The notes: a model not told the origin generated them from the letters alone. A stretch of 59,648 nucleotides of DNA from an uncultured Collinsella sp. (GCA_902464485.1 CABQJJ010000006.1:1-59648), one strand, 5' to 3'; positions 1-9,649 are shown, counted from the first letter of the stretch. Translations and numbers: made by a program.

Positions 1-1361
1 AGTTCGCCATGGAGCACGTGGTCTACGCCAGCGCCATGAATGGCTTTGCCCGCCTTGACCCCAACGACGGCAATATGGATATGTATCCGCTGCTCGATAT
101 GATCATCGACGACATGCCCGCGCCCGAGGTTGACGAGAACGCTCCGCTGGCCATGCAGTGCGTGACCATCGACCACTCCAACTTCGTTGGCCGTATCGGC
201 ATCGGCCGCGTGTACTCCGGCGCCATCCACCAGGGCGACCAGATCCTGGTTGTCAAGAACGACGGCTCCAGCGCCACCGCTACCGTCAAACAGCTCTTTA
301 CCTTCGACTACCTGGGCCGCACCGAGTGCCAGGAAGTCGGCGCCGGCGACATCGCCGCCGTTGTGGGCATCGACCGCACCGATATCGGCGATGTCTACAC
401 CGATCCCGAGAACCCCGTTGAGCTCGAGCCCATCGAGATCGACCCGCCGACCCTGTCCATCGTCTTTGAGGCTTCGACCTCTCCGCTCGTCGGTCGCGAT
501 GGCGACATCGTGGGCGCCCGTCAGCTCAAGGAGCGCCTGTTCAACGAGGCCGAGAACAACGTGACCATGAAGATTGAGGAGCTCGATGACAAGAGTGGCG
601 TCGAGGTCTCGGGCCGCGGCATTCTGCACCTGTCCGTTCTGATGGAGTCCATGCGCCGCGAGGGCTTTGAGTTCCAGGTCGGTCGTCCCCGCGTTCTGTT
701 TAAGAAGGACGAGAACGGCAACAAGATGGAGCCCGTCGAGCAGGCCGTCGTCGAGTGCCCGGACGAGTACTCGGGCAAGGTTGTTGAGGTCTTCGGCACC
801 TCCGGCGGCATCATGACGAGCATGGATACCTCGGGCATCGTGACGCACCTCGAGTTTAAGATCCCGACCCGCGGCATCATGGGTCTTAAGAACCGCATCA
901 TGAACGTCACTCACGGTGAGGGTGTGTTCTACCACACCTTCTTGGAGTATGGTCCCTACGCCGGCGAGATCGGCAATCGTCAGAACGGTGCCATGATTTC
1001 CATGACCACCGAGAAGGCCGTTGCCTATGCCCTGGGCACGCTGCAGGAGCGCGGTCAGCTGTTTGTTGAGCCGGGCACCGAGTGCTATGAGGGCATGATC
1101 GTGGGCGAGCGCAGCAAGGCCGGCGACATGGTCGTCAACATCGCACGTACCAAGAACCTGGGCAACCAGCGTTCCTCGACCTCCGATATCTCCGTCCAGC
1201 TGGTGCCGCCCCGCACCTTCTCGCTCGAGGAGGCGCTGGAGTACATCGCCGACGACGAGCTGGTCGAGATTACTCCCAAGAACATCCGCCTGCGCAAGCG
1301 TCTGCTCAACGCCACTGACCGCAAGAAAGCAGCCGTCCGCGCCGGCCAGGTCAACAAATAA
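1..1361 (+). CDS. typA: Ribosome-associated translational GTPase TypA/BipA, 3' part
   Basis: TypA/BipA is an EF-G-like GTPase that acts on the ribosome during assembly and stress. The frame is open to the left edge (codons continue upstream of the first ATG at 9), so the N-terminal G domain with its nucleotide-binding motifs lies outside the window. What remains covers the EF-Tu-like beta barrel (GRIGIGRVYSGAI), the EF-G III/V-like domains (GRGILHLSVLMESMRREG) and the BipA-specific C-terminal domain (PGTECYEGMIVGERSKAGD, ending in a basic tail). These C-terminal motifs separate it from EF-G and LepA. A strong hairpin terminator follows 30 bp after the stop, so typA ends its transcription unit here. 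Confidence 0.95.
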   Translation, partial: FAMEHVVYASAMNGFARLDPNDGNMDMYPLLDMIIDDMPAPEVDENAPLAMQCVTIDHSNFVGRIGIGRVYSGAIHQGDQILVVKNDGSSATATVKQLFTFDYLGRTECQEVGAGDIAAVVGIDRTDIGDVYTDPENPVELEPIEIDPPTLSIVFEASTSPLVGRDGDIVGARQLKERLFNEAENNVTMKIEELDDKSGVEVSGRGILHLSVLMESMRREGFEFQVGRPRVLFKKDENGNKMEPVEQAVVECPDEYSGKVVEVFGTSGGIMTSMDTSGIVTHLEFKIPTRGIMGLKNRIMNVTHGEGVFYHTFLEYGPYAGEIGNRQNGAMISMTTEKAVAYALGTLQERGQLFVEPGTECYEGMIVGERSKAGDMVVNIARTKNLGNQRSSTSDISVQLVPPRTFSLEEALEYIADDELVEITPKNIRLRKRLLNATDRKKAAVRAGQVNK

Positions 1362-1391
1362 GCGCCGGGCTTTATAGCTGCCAATAAGAAA

Positions 1392-1423
1392 GGGCGTCGA
1401 CCATCGCGGTCGGCGCCCTTTTT
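1392..1423 (+). terminator. Rho-independent terminator of typA
   Basis: Eleven-bp stem (1392-1402 with 1408-1418, one G-U pair), 5-nt loop ATCGC, then five T residues. Confidence 0.85.
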
Positions 1424-1458
1424 ACCACCGCAAAGGGGATAAGTGCCTTTGTGGTGGT
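1424..1458. repeat. ACCACC palindrome, copy 1 (forward orientation)
   Basis: Inverted repeat of 13 bp (1424-1436 with 1446-1458, one mismatch) around a 9-nt loop GGATAAGTG. It directly abuts the T-run of the typA terminator. Related copies occur at 7589, 46181 and 46509. The loop orientation (GGAYARGYR) lets copies be called forward or reverse; this one is forward. Confidence 0.85.
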
Positions 1459-1757
1459 TTTGGGTTAGGCTGTAGTTGTTTAAACATATGCATAATTCAC
1501 TGGTCAATTGCCTCATTGATGCAGAGCAGTTAATTGAATAATCGCCTGGTATTAAATAAAAAGACCTTTCTAGCTGTCGTTTACATCGCTGGCATCGATG
1601 TTGTATTTTATGCACGTGGCATAGACGTACCGTTTTGGTAATTGCGCTTTTAGAGGGTCTTACAGTGCGCTGGGCGTATTTATCTTGATGTCGGGGTCCG
1701 CGTGCGATCCGACGATTCGCCTTATTCCACATTGTGTTGCAGGAAATAGGGAAAACT
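1459..1757. other. AT-rich leader upstream of the pilin cluster
   Basis: About 300 bp with no credible gene and clearly lower GC than its surroundings. It must carry the promoter of the downstream surface-protein genes, but I could not pick a convincing -35/-10 pair. An imperfect inverted repeat TCAATT...AATTGA lies near 1503-1537. Confidence 0.5.
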
Positions 1758-4700
1758 ATGGACACTCGTCGCACACGGTCGCTGGGTGCGGCCGCCATTG
1801 CCTTAATGTTGATTTGCCTTGCCGCCGCAGCTCTTTGCGGTGTGGCTCCTGTGCTCGCCGATGGCGTTGCCGCAGCCAACCTAATCGAGATAAACGGCGA
1901 CACGGCCACGGTTAGCGTTAACCTGTATAAAGATGCCAACCACAATACTGCCCTGGGTTCTGACGCGGTGCTCTCAACCGATACGCTCTATGGGGCGTTC
2001 AGTGCGGTTTTTATGGCGGAGTCCAGACCGACGGCCGATAAATATACGGCCGTGTATACGTTTCCGGAAACCATCAATGTGAAAGATAATTACGGCGGAG
2101 ATCTTTTGAATGGCACGGGGAGCGCTGCCACCAAGGCCGGCACATGGAGAATAGAGAAGAATAAGCTGTTCTTTACGTTTGACACCGAATGGTTGCAACA
2201 ACATCCGTCCGATGTGTATGTTGCTGCCGATTTTTCTTTTGAGCTGGCAAATAAGGACGTCGGCTCTGGCAATTCGACGAAAGTCAATTTTCCCGGAACA
2301 GGCGAAATCGACATTGCGACTAAAGACGGCAACGTGACGGGAGCGAAAGAGGGAAAGTTTTCCCAAGACGAAAACGGAACGGCTAAAGTTACCTGGACGG
2401 TAAAGCTTAAAGTCGAGTCATGTGCAACCAATGTCGTGCTCAACGACACGCTGGGGAGTAACTTCTCGTTTGTGGCGGGCAGCTTTAAGCTCGATGGAAA
2501 ACAGCTCGATTCTCAGCCGACAATCGACGGTCAAAACGTGAACGCGGACTTGGGAAATCTGTCTCAAGGCGAGCACGTGCTTGCGTACGAAACGCTGCTC
2601 AAGTCGGGTATCTCTGCCAAGAATACGGAATACATCAATGAGCAGGCTGCCTCGCAGAATAAAGCTGAATGGGCGTGGGGCGGCTCGAGCGATCGTCAGA
2701 ACGGCTCCGTGACTGTTGCTCCCAGCAAGTTTCGCTACGACATGATTAACAAGTCAAATGGTTCTGGTTCGGCATCTGATATCACATGGACGGTTACATT
2801 TAACCGAGGCGAGCTTAAAGCTGATATGACCGGTTACAAGTTTACTGACCAATTGGACGATAAGCAGTCGTACACAGGCAGCTATACGGTTTACAAGGGC
2901 GACTCGGGATCGGATGTTCTCGCGCCGCCGGTCGAGCTCGATTCGACGAAGAGGTCCTTTACCTATACGTTCCCGACAGACCTTGCCGACAAATACGCCA
3001 CCTACCGCATCGTCTATCACACCAAGATGAACGATACGAACTCTTACGATACGGTGCACAATACCGCAAAGGTTGACGGCAGCGTGTCCGGTTCGGACGA
3101 GGGCGTGTTCTCGCCTCAACTGGTGGGTACCCCAATTACCAAGAGGCTTGTGAGCGACAAGGACGCTGCGACGACGGGTCGGGCAACATGGGAGACGAGC
3201 GTCGCTCTAAAGGCCATCGTAAATGCGGTCCATCCGGATAGGGTGACGGTGAAGGATACGTTTCAATCGGCGTGGTCGCAGGATCTCGGCGTCGATGAAG
3301 GATCCATTACCATCACGATTGGCAATACCGTGCTGGTACGGAACACCGACTGGCTCCTGACAGGGAACTGGCAGGCCGAGGGAACAAAGAGAAATTTCAA
3401 CCTTGATATATACGTTAACGACAAAGTGAAAGCTGCCCTCGAGAACAAGGACTACGCCGTTATTACTTACACCACCACATCCGATGCGCTTTCGGGTTGG
3501 TACTCGAACTTTGCATCGGTTAGCGCGCCGGGCCTGAACCTCGGTTGGCCGTATACGCCCGGCGTTATGTATGTCGTCAACCAAGAAACGACGCCTGCGG
3601 TCGAGAAGCCGGAGGCGGAATCGAAGGTGTCTTGGAATGAGGACTTCGACTGGAGCGCCGTCGACGGTTCGGACGAGAAGGGCGCTTGGATCGTCGACTG
3701 GACGGTGTACGCGAATCGTCAGAAGGGCGCGGCGGGAGAGTACTACGGAGCCGGAAAGCTCAACAGCGCACCGTTGAACATCATCGATGCCCTTCCGAGC
3801 GGCATGAGTTATGTTGCGGGATCCGCCAAGTACACGCTTGTACGGAATCCCTACGATAAGCATACGGGGATTGGTCGCGGGAACGAGGCCGAGATGGTCG
3901 TTGATGATCAGCCGCTCGACACCGGCAACGTTCGTAGTGATGACAACACGGTCACTTTCTCCATCCCCACGACTAGGCTTGAAAACTATGCCGGCTACGC
4001 GAAGCTCACGTACAAGACGGCGGTCAAGCGCGGTGAACTCGATGTCTCCAAGAATGAGGTGAAGCTCACCAATTCGGCCAGTGCTGAGTCGGGAGATAAG
4101 AAGTTCGATTCCGGTAGTGGTACCGTCACCATCAAGAACAACGTGCTGTTAAAGACCGGAAGCCAGGTCGCCAACAGCAATCGCATCAAGTACACCATTC
4201 TTGTCAATGAATCGGCACTTGACCTTAAGAATGGCAGCGATTTCCTTGAGCTCGTCGATGTCATGGATGCTAAATGCGCGCTGGTGCCGTCTTCGGTCAA
4301 GGTGTACCAGCACAAAGACGAGGGCTGGAATTTGCTTGGCTCGGATGAGTACACCGTTGGTGCCGAGACCATCAAGGACGACTCTGGCGCTGCGTGTACA
4401 AAGATGACGCTTAGCGTGCCCGACGGTTCACATCTTAAAGTTCAATATGAGGTAATTCCTGCTGGCAATGCGGGCGAGACGGTCTCGCTTACCAACAAAG
4501 CGTCGCTTACGGCCGTTTGGGACGGCGAAGAGGTTCATTCCAAGAATTGGGTAATTCAAAAGGCGTCTGGTTCGGCTGGCGGCAGCGGCTATGGTGTCAC
4601 GGTGACCAAGGTCGACAAGAGCGATATCGAAAAGAAGCTTTTCGGCGCTACGTTTACGCTCTATAAGGTTGATGTGGACACGGCTTTAACTGCCGGCGTC

Positions 4701-5477
4701 GGTGCAGCAAAAACGCTGTTTCAAGAGGTCCCGACGGGCGATAGCGGTACGGCGACATTTGGGACTGCCGACAAAAAGATGGAAGCCTATACGCTGTATT
4801 GCCTTGAAGAGACCCAGGCACCCCAGGGCTATAACGTTATCGATAAGCCGGTGTGGATTATGCTCAAGGGTCAAAGCGAGCGGCAGTATTGGGACGCGCT
4901 CGCGAAGGTAGCGGAGTTAAGGCAGAAGGATGCTACCGTTGAGATTCCGACGGCAAACACTGATATCACGGTTTACGATGCGCCTTATTCTGGGAAGGCT
5001 ACGATTTCGGCCACAAAGGTGCTCCAAGGGTCGTCGCTAAAGGAGGGGCAGTTCTCGTTTGTGCTCAAGGATGCAAACGGCAAGGTCCTGCAGACCGCCA
5101 AGAACAGCGCGGACGGAACTATTAGCTTTAATCTGGATTACAGCAAGGTGGGGACTTACGAGTACGCCATCCGCGAGGTTGTCCCCGAAGGCGCTGTGAA
5201 AAACGTCAAGGATCATATCGCCTACGACGCAACCGAGCACAGGGTTATGGTCAAGGTGGAAAATGGCGAAGGCGAGCTCAAGGCCACCGTCACTTACGAT
5301 GGCGTCTCTTCGACTCCGCCGACCTTTACCAATAAGTATTCAACCACGCTTCCCGCGGCGGGCGGCTCCGGCCTGACTATGACCTATTTGGCCGGAGCTT
5401 CGCTGTTGTGCTTTGCGGCGACATGGATGCATGCTCGTCGCCGGCGCGATTTGAAGCGAGGTGGTCGTCGTGGATAA
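1758..5477 (+). CDS. Large sortase-anchored pilin/adhesin (SpaA-like and FctA-like domains)
   Basis: Secreted, wall-anchored surface protein of about 1239 residues. The ATG at 1758 is preferred over the GTG at 1734 because an A/G-rich ribosome-binding stretch (AGGAAATAGGG) precedes it and a clean signal peptide follows (RRTRS, hydrophobic core, cleavage near VLADG). Residues ~40-940 are repeated beta-sandwich adhesin-type domains with little similarity that I can name. Residues ~945-1078 look like a SpaA/Cna-B fold (VTKVDKSD ... EETQAPQGYNV). Residues ~1080-1195 look like the FctA/streptococcal pilin isopeptide domain ending in FTNKY. The sorting signal is LPAAGG at ~1198, a membrane helix and a basic tail (HARRRRDLKRGG), a variant of LPXTG. 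It overlaps the next gene slightly. Probably a pilus tip or ancillary pilin; the ligand is unknown. Confidence 0.85.
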   Translation: MDTRRTRSLGAAAIALMLICLAAAALCGVAPVLADGVAAANLIEINGDTATVSVNLYKDANHNTALGSDAVLSTDTLYGAFSAVFMAESRPTADKYTAVYTFPETINVKDNYGGDLLNGTGSAATKAGTWRIEKNKLFFTFDTEWLQQHPSDVYVAADFSFELANKDVGSGNSTKVNFPGTGEIDIATKDGNVTGAKEGKFSQDENGTAKVTWTVKLKVESCATNVVLNDTLGSNFSFVAGSFKLDGKQLDSQPTIDGQNVNADLGNLSQGEHVLAYETLLKSGISAKNTEYINEQAASQNKAEWAWGGSSDRQNGSVTVAPSKFRYDMINKSNGSGSASDITWTVTFNRGELKADMTGYKFTDQLDDKQSYTGSYTVYKGDSGSDVLAPPVELDSTKRSFTYTFPTDLADKYATYRIVYHTKMNDTNSYDTVHNTAKVDGSVSGSDEGVFSPQLVGTPITKRLVSDKDAATTGRATWETSVALKAIVNAVHPDRVTVKDTFQSAWSQDLGVDEGSITITIGNTVLVRNTDWLLTGNWQAEGTKRNFNLDIYVNDKVKAALENKDYAVITYTTTSDALSGWYSNFASVSAPGLNLGWPYTPGVMYVVNQETTPAVEKPEAESKVSWNEDFDWSAVDGSDEKGAWIVDWTVYANRQKGAAGEYYGAGKLNSAPLNIIDALPSGMSYVAGSAKYTLVRNPYDKHTGIGRGNEAEMVVDDQPLDTGNVRSDDNTVTFSIPTTRLENYAGYAKLTYKTAVKRGELDVSKNEVKLTNSASAESGDKKFDSGSGTVTIKNNVLLKTGSQVANSNRIKYTILVNESALDLKNGSDFLELVDVMDAKCALVPSSVKVYQHKDEGWNLLGSDEYTVGAETIKDDSGAACTKMTLSVPDGSHLKVQYEVIPAGNAGETVSLTNKASLTAVWDGEEVHSKNWVIQKASGSAGGSGYGVTVTKVDKSDIEKKLFGATFTLYKVDVDTALTAGVGAAKTLFQEVPTGDSGTATFGTADKKMEAYTLYCLEETQAPQGYNVIDKPVWIMLKGQSERQYWDALAKVAELRQKDATVEIPTANTDITVYDAPYSGKATISATKVLQGSSLKEGQFSFVLKDANGKVLQTAKNSADGTISFNLDYSKVGTYEYAIREVVPEGAVKNVKDHIAYDATEHRVMVKVENGEGELKATVTYDGVSSTPPTFTNKYSTTLPAAGGSGLTMTYLAGASLLCFAATWMHARRRRDLKRGGRRG

Positions 5478-7113
5478 GATGCTCCGTCGCGTAATGGCTT
5501 TTGGAACGGTTGTTTTACTCGCGCTGGTTGCCTTTGCCGCAACGCCTGGAGTTGCCCGAGCGGGTGAGACCGGTGCCGTTACAGTTGGCGGCACGGTCGC
5601 GGCTCGGTATAACGCATACCAGATTTTCGCGGCAACTGTTGTCGATAAAACCGGCGATGACCAAAAGGTTGCGACCGATTTGACGTGGTCGAATGATGCT
5701 GCTCGAGATGCCGTGCTGCCCGTGCTTCGCGATGCCGGTTTTAAAGACTCGGCGTCGACGGCACAAGATGCCGCCGAGTGGATGAATGCCAAGGGGCACA
5801 TGACGGGCGCGCTAACGGTAAAGATTGCCCGTGCAATCAGCGATGCCGGCGCTGTGTCCGTGGCCCTTAACGCGGGCACGACGGCCGAGCTGCCCTGTGG
5901 CTTCTGGCTCATCGTCGCCGACGACGACGCCATCGCCCAGGACCAGGCCGGCACCGCGCCGATCATGGCCCTGGTCGGCGGCGGCGCCGTCACCGTCAAG
6001 CCCAAGGCGGCGACCCCCAAGGTGTCCAAGCGCGTGCTGGAGGACGGCACCGCCGCCTGGCAGAAGGCCGCCGACGCCACGGTCGGCGACGGCCTGTACT
6101 GGCGCCTCTCGGCAACGGTCCCGGCGGGCCTTTCCGCCTACGACACCTACACGGTGCAGTTCGTCGACACCATGGGCGCGGGGCTCGACCCCTCCAAGGT
6201 CGCCGCGAGCATGCATGTTTACGCGGCGGCGGGCGCGGACGGCGGCTTCGACGCCGTCGCATGTGAGGGCGGCAACGCCAGCTCGACGCCGGCTAAAGGG
6301 TGGACAGACATAACTTCACAATGCAATGTCTCGGTCGAGGGCAATGCCTTCACCGTGCGCACCGGCGACCTCATCGCCGCGCTCGGCGGGGCCGACGCCT
6401 TCGCCGCGGGCGCCCGCGTGGTCGCCGTGTACGACGCGCCGCTCAACGGCGCGTGCAGCCACGGCATCGCCAAGGGCAACCCCAACGAGGTCTACCTGCG
6501 CTACCCGCGCTCCCCCTTGGCCGACCAGTCCGGCGACGCCGGCTTCACCCGCACGCCGAGCGACGACGCGACGGCGTACACTTGGGGACTCAGTCTGATC
6601 AAGCGTTCAAGCGCAGACGATAAGCCGCTCGCGGGTGCCAAACTGCGCATTATCGATGACCACGGCCGCATCCTAACGACTGACGGCACGTGGTCGACGG
6701 ATGCCGATGCGTGCGTCACCACGGGCGCGGACGGCCATGTGGAATTGAGGGGTGTGGACGCGGGTGTCTACACCGTCGAGGAGGTCGCGGCTCCCAAGGG
6801 ATACACCGCCTTTGAGGGCAAGCGAGCGGTGACGGTTGCGTCTGAGGGCCTGGACGTTAAGCAGGTGGTAGCCGCGAAGCCCAAAGTGACCGTGTCGGCC
6901 GAAAGCCCTCTGCGGGTTGATAACGTCGATACCGGGACGGGTTCGATTGAGCTGTCGGTGCTCGACACCCCAAGCAAAGAAGCAAGTCGAGGCTTTATGC
7001 CCTCGACGGGAGATAGAACGTTGGTGCTGGTGGCGGTTTTGGCTGCAATCGGAGTGGCGGCTATTATCGTCGCGCTCGTCATCAAGCGGGGAGGAGATCG
7101 CCATGAAAAATAA
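5470..7113 (+). CDS. Sortase-anchored pilin backbone-like protein (SpaH/EbpB type)
   Basis: Secreted pilin-like protein of about 547 residues. I chose the GTG at 5470 because GAGGTGG at 5458-5464 is a good ribosome-binding site; ATG 5479 is the alternative. Signal peptide at residues 1-30 (ending ATPGVARAG), a first pilin domain (YNAYQIFAATV), a middle isopeptide-type domain, a Cna-B/SpaA domain at ~375-500 (GVYTVEEVAAPKGYTAFEG), and a sorting signal MPSTGD at ~510 followed by a membrane helix and KRGGDRHEK. The start overlaps the upstream adhesin's end, implying translational coupling. The centre (about 5880-6590) is far more GC-rich than both ends, a sign of mosaic origin. Likely the shaft subunit with the upstream gene as ancillary pilin; no pilin-type class C sortase is adjacent. 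Confidence 0.85.
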   Translation: MDKMLRRVMAFGTVVLLALVAFAATPGVARAGETGAVTVGGTVAARYNAYQIFAATVVDKTGDDQKVATDLTWSNDAARDAVLPVLRDAGFKDSASTAQDAAEWMNAKGHMTGALTVKIARAISDAGAVSVALNAGTTAELPCGFWLIVADDDAIAQDQAGTAPIMALVGGGAVTVKPKAATPKVSKRVLEDGTAAWQKAADATVGDGLYWRLSATVPAGLSAYDTYTVQFVDTMGAGLDPSKVAASMHVYAAAGADGGFDAVACEGGNASSTPAKGWTDITSQCNVSVEGNAFTVRTGDLIAALGGADAFAAGARVVAVYDAPLNGACSHGIAKGNPNEVYLRYPRSPLADQSGDAGFTRTPSDDATAYTWGLSLIKRSSADDKPLAGAKLRIIDDHGRILTTDGTWSTDADACVTTGADGHVELRGVDAGVYTVEEVAAPKGYTAFEGKRAVTVASEGLDVKQVVAAKPKVTVSAESPLRVDNVDTGTGSIELSVLDTPSKEASRGFMPSTGDRTLVLVAVLAAIGVAAIIVALVIKRGGDRHEK

Positions 7114-7480
7114 TTGTCCCCTCTGGTTACACCGCGGTCGAGCCCTTCACCTTTGAGATCAAGCCGACTATGAAGACCGATGATCTTAATGCCGGTCTTA
7201 CTGGGCTCACTGGAGAGCTTCAGGCCGATCAGGGCGGCAAGGTCATTGCCGGTATCACCGATGGGAAAGCCGGCGATAACAATCTGACGGCGAAGTCTGG
7301 CTCTGATAAGGACACGGCGGCACCTTCAACATTACCGTCGGCGATACCAAGCAGATTAACCTCCCGCTCACCGGCCTTAACGGTGTGACCTTCACTTGGA
7401 TCGCCGGCAGTGCGGTGCTGTGTATCGGCGTGGCGCACCTCATCCGTAGGTGTAAGCGCGACGACGGTTCTGAGGAGTAG
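7103..7480 (+). pseudogene. Remnant of a third sortase-anchored pilin
   Basis: A start (ATG 7103, preceded by GGGGAGGAGATCGCC) begins MKNNCP and then runs off frame. From 7116 another frame encodes a Cna-B-like end (VPSGYTAVEPFTFEIKP). After about 7320 a third frame encodes a complete sorting signal: LPLTGLNGVTFTW, membrane helix, RRCKRDDGSEE and stop at 7478-7480. So the gene has lost its signal peptide and most domains, and carries at least two frame breaks. The start codon seems fused by deletion to the last ~120 codons of a pilin. It follows directly on the second pilin gene, which suggests an original three-pilin operon. Confidence 0.75.
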
Positions 7481-7515
7481 CTGTTCGCCTCGAATTTCAA
7501 CACGAGACATGAAAA

Positions 7516-7556
7516 AGCGGGACACCCGGTCGAATGTGGTCGGGTGCCCCGCTTCG
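7516..7556 (+). terminator. Terminator of the pilin cluster
   Basis: Thirteen-bp stem with one mismatch (7516-7528 with 7541-7553), 12-nt loop and a short T-rich tail (TTCGTTTG). Confidence 0.75.
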
Positions 7557-7562
7557 TTTGTT

Positions 7563-7623
7563 GGTGCAAAGTAACCTGATCCCTTTGCACCACCGCAAAG
7601 GTGCCTGCCCCCTTTGTGGTGGT
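7563..7623. repeat. Two overlapping palindromes, including ACCACC palindrome copy 2 (reverse)
   Basis: First hairpin: 9-bp perfect stem GGTGCAAAG (7563-7571) with CTTTGCACC (7583-7591). Second hairpin: 13-bp stem 7589-7601 with 7611-7623 around the loop TGCCTGCCC, the reverse orientation of the copy at 1424. The two share three bases. On the minus strand the first loop reads GGGATCAGGTTA, again a GGGA-plus-AGG core. Confidence 0.8.
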
Positions 7624-7629
7624 TGGCGG

Positions 7630-8775
7630 TTAGGCGGAGGGAAGGCCCGGGGTGCTGGGGGCCTGTTGCGGTTTGAGGTGGGCGTTACGCCAGATGACCT
7701 GGATGAGATAGCCAAGCGTAAAGACGAAGGCTACGCCGCTGATAAAGTTGCCCATGAGGGGGAGTGCCGTAAGGGCCCCGGCGATGGCGCCGCCGATGGC
7801 TGCCATGGCATAGCGGTTCTGTTTGTGCCCGACCATGCGCGCGATCGAGGTGCCCGTAAAGGCCGCGGAGACCAGCGCGACACCGATCACGGCACACAGT
7901 AGGGCTCCGGCGAGCGAAAGGCCGGCAATCGAGATGATGAGCAGCAGAACTGCGGGTATGACGGTTACCGTGCCCAAAAGACCGCTCACCCACAGCGGGG
8001 CGGGGTGCTGGTGAAGCATGCCGGCCGCGCTGGCTGTTGCACGCGGAAAGACGAGCTCAAGGAGAATAGCGACAAAGCAGGTGGAAAGAGCTGCGGCAAC
8101 GATGCCGCCGATGGTGTCGTTGACGGTGGAAGTATCCTCGTTCTCGGTGCGGTCGATCTTGAGGGCTCCCACTTTGGCGCCGTCGGCGCGTTCGGGGTCC
8201 TGTGAGACATGAGCGTTTACGGTGCCGGTGATGTGGGCGTTTTTGCCGAGCACCAGCTTGTCGGCCCAGACCTCAACATCGCCATCGACAGTGCCATCGA
8301 TGGTTACCGTACTGCCCGCGAGCGCTGCCGACTTGGCGGAGCCGCGCAGGGCAACCGTCTCGCCTGCGGCATAGAAGCAATTGGCAGTACTGCCGGAGTT
8401 AAGCACGACGTGCTGAGCGGCAACCGTCACGCTTCCATCAATGGTGGTCTTGGCGATATCGATGGTGCGAGCTGCCAAGCGGACGGCGCCGCCTACGGTG
8501 CAGTCGCGAATCGACAGGCTCTCACCAGCCGCGATGATATCGCGGTCGATGGACGTGTCATCCAGGTTAAGGCTTTGACCGGCCCAGTACAGATCGCCCT
8601 CGACGCCGGATGGACTGGAATCCCCGTCGGACACGAAAACATTGCCCGCGCTATCGGTGCCGGCGAATGCCATGGTGGGGAGCGCGGTAAACGCCAGCGC
8701 GATAAGCGCGAAGGCCATAATGAGGCGTCCGCGCATGTTGCGACGCTGCGCCGCCGCGGGTTGGTTGTGAGGCAT
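7630..8775 (-). CDS. Secreted/membrane protein with bactofilin-like polymerising domain
   Basis: About 381 residues. The ATG at 8775 is chosen because AAAGGATT sits 6 nt upstream and a signal-like hydrophobic segment follows (IMAFALIALAFTALPTMAFAG); an upstream ATG at 8823 lacks this. Residues ~50-200 are a right-handed beta-helix of short repeats (AGESLSIRDCTVGGAV, DGDVEVWADKLVLGKNAHI), as in bactofilin/polymer-forming cytoskeletal proteins. Residues ~225-365 hold four to five membrane helices. This is the DUF342/bactofilin-type extracytoplasmic fold fused to a membrane domain, so the helix probably sits outside the cell. Function unknown; an envelope scaffold is a guess. Convergent with the pilin cluster. 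Confidence 0.7.
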   Translation of the reverse strand: MPHNQPAAAQRRNMRGRLIMAFALIALAFTALPTMAFAGTDSAGNVFVSDGDSSPSGVEGDLYWAGQSLNLDDTSIDRDIIAAGESLSIRDCTVGGAVRLAARTIDIAKTTIDGSVTVAAQHVVLNSGSTANCFYAAGETVALRGSAKSAALAGSTVTIDGTVDGDVEVWADKLVLGKNAHITGTVNAHVSQDPERADGAKVGALKIDRTENEDTSTVNDTIGGIVAAALSTCFVAILLELVFPRATASAAGMLHQHPAPLWVSGLLGTVTVIPAVLLLIISIAGLSLAGALLCAVIGVALVSAAFTGTSIARMVGHKQNRYAMAAIGGAIAGALTALPLMGNFISGVAFVFTLGYLIQVIWRNAHLKPQQAPSTPGLPSA

Positions 8776-8959
8776 GGTGAATCCTTTGCTTGGTGAATTG
8801 CATACACCCAACAGGGTACCCATCGTGCCCTCGCTCTAAAAGAAACTCGCGGTTGCAATATTTTGCATGGGCAATTGCCTTCATAAGGTGTCGCGGGATA
8901 TCGGGCCTGCGGCCGGTTGTAGGCAGATTGTCACCTTGCGATGGGTGTAGCCGTGCTAT

Positions 8960-9649
8960 CTATTTTTTGCGATGTAAGAAACGCGCGATGTCGTCCTCGG
9001 TGGGGCTTTTGATGTCAAAGCGCAGCGAGAGCCAGCGCAGGCCCATGGTCACCACGACGCAAACGGCCAGCGCTACGACATTGCTGACCAAGCCGCTCAT
9101 GACAAGGCAAACATAGCTTGCCGATCCGGCGATAGCCGCGATGGCATAGAAGTTAGTGCGCTGGAAAATGCCCGGCACCACACCCATAAAACCATCGCGC
9201 AGCATGCCGCCGCCTACCGCGGTAAAAAAGCCCATCATGATGCACACGACCGGTGCAAATCCGTACACGAGTGCCTTATCTGCGCCGGTTGCCGCATAAA
9301 TACCCACCGAGATGATGTCGAGCAGAGGGATGAGCTTGTCGGGCTTGTCGACGATGGCAGGGAAGATGTAGATGATGGCCGCCGTGGCGATGGACAGCGG
9401 CAGCGCCATGGGCTGGTTGAGGATGTAGACGTTGCCCACCTGAAGCGTCATATCGCGCAAAAGACCGCCGCCCAGACCGCAGACCACGGCGAGCGCGACG
9501 GCGCCTACCAGATCGAGTTTGTGCTCGCGCGCAACCAGCACGCCCGAAATCGACGCCGCGACGACAGCGAACATCTCGAGCCAAAACGGGATGGCAACCA
9601 TGGCATCTGAGGCGTGTGCGGTAGCGGTTACAGTGGCGACGACGGGCAA
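8960..9649 (-). CDS. TRIC-type/UPF0126 membrane protein (YadS-like)
   Basis: About 229 residues with seven predicted hydrophobic helices arranged as two related triple-helix repeats. Each repeat has a glycine-rich turn before RD: GLGGGLLRDMTLQ and AVGGGMLRDGFMG, the hallmark of the UPF0126/prokaryotic TRIC family, trimeric monovalent-cation channels. The TTG at 9649 is preferred because AAAGGA lies 7 nt upstream; the frame is open further up but the extra residues look like leader translation. Substrate in this organism is not determined. The 5' leader overlaps a long palindrome (9768-9827). Confidence 0.8.
   Translation of the reverse strand: MPVVATVTATAHASDAMVAIPFWLEMFAVVAASISGVLVAREHKLDLVGAVALAVVCGLGGGLLRDMTLQVGNVYILNQPMALPLSIATAAIIYIFPAIVDKPDKLIPLLDIISVGIYAATGADKALVYGFAPVVCIMMGFFTAVGGGMLRDGFMGVVPGIFQRTNFYAIAAIAGSASYVCLVMSGLVSNVVALAVCVVVTMGLRWLSLRFDIKSPTEDDIARFLHRKK

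Noticed and set aside
8209..8796. Long plus-strand frame
   Set aside because: Antisense shadow of the bactofilin-like gene; GC-rich DNA gives open shadow frames throughout the window.
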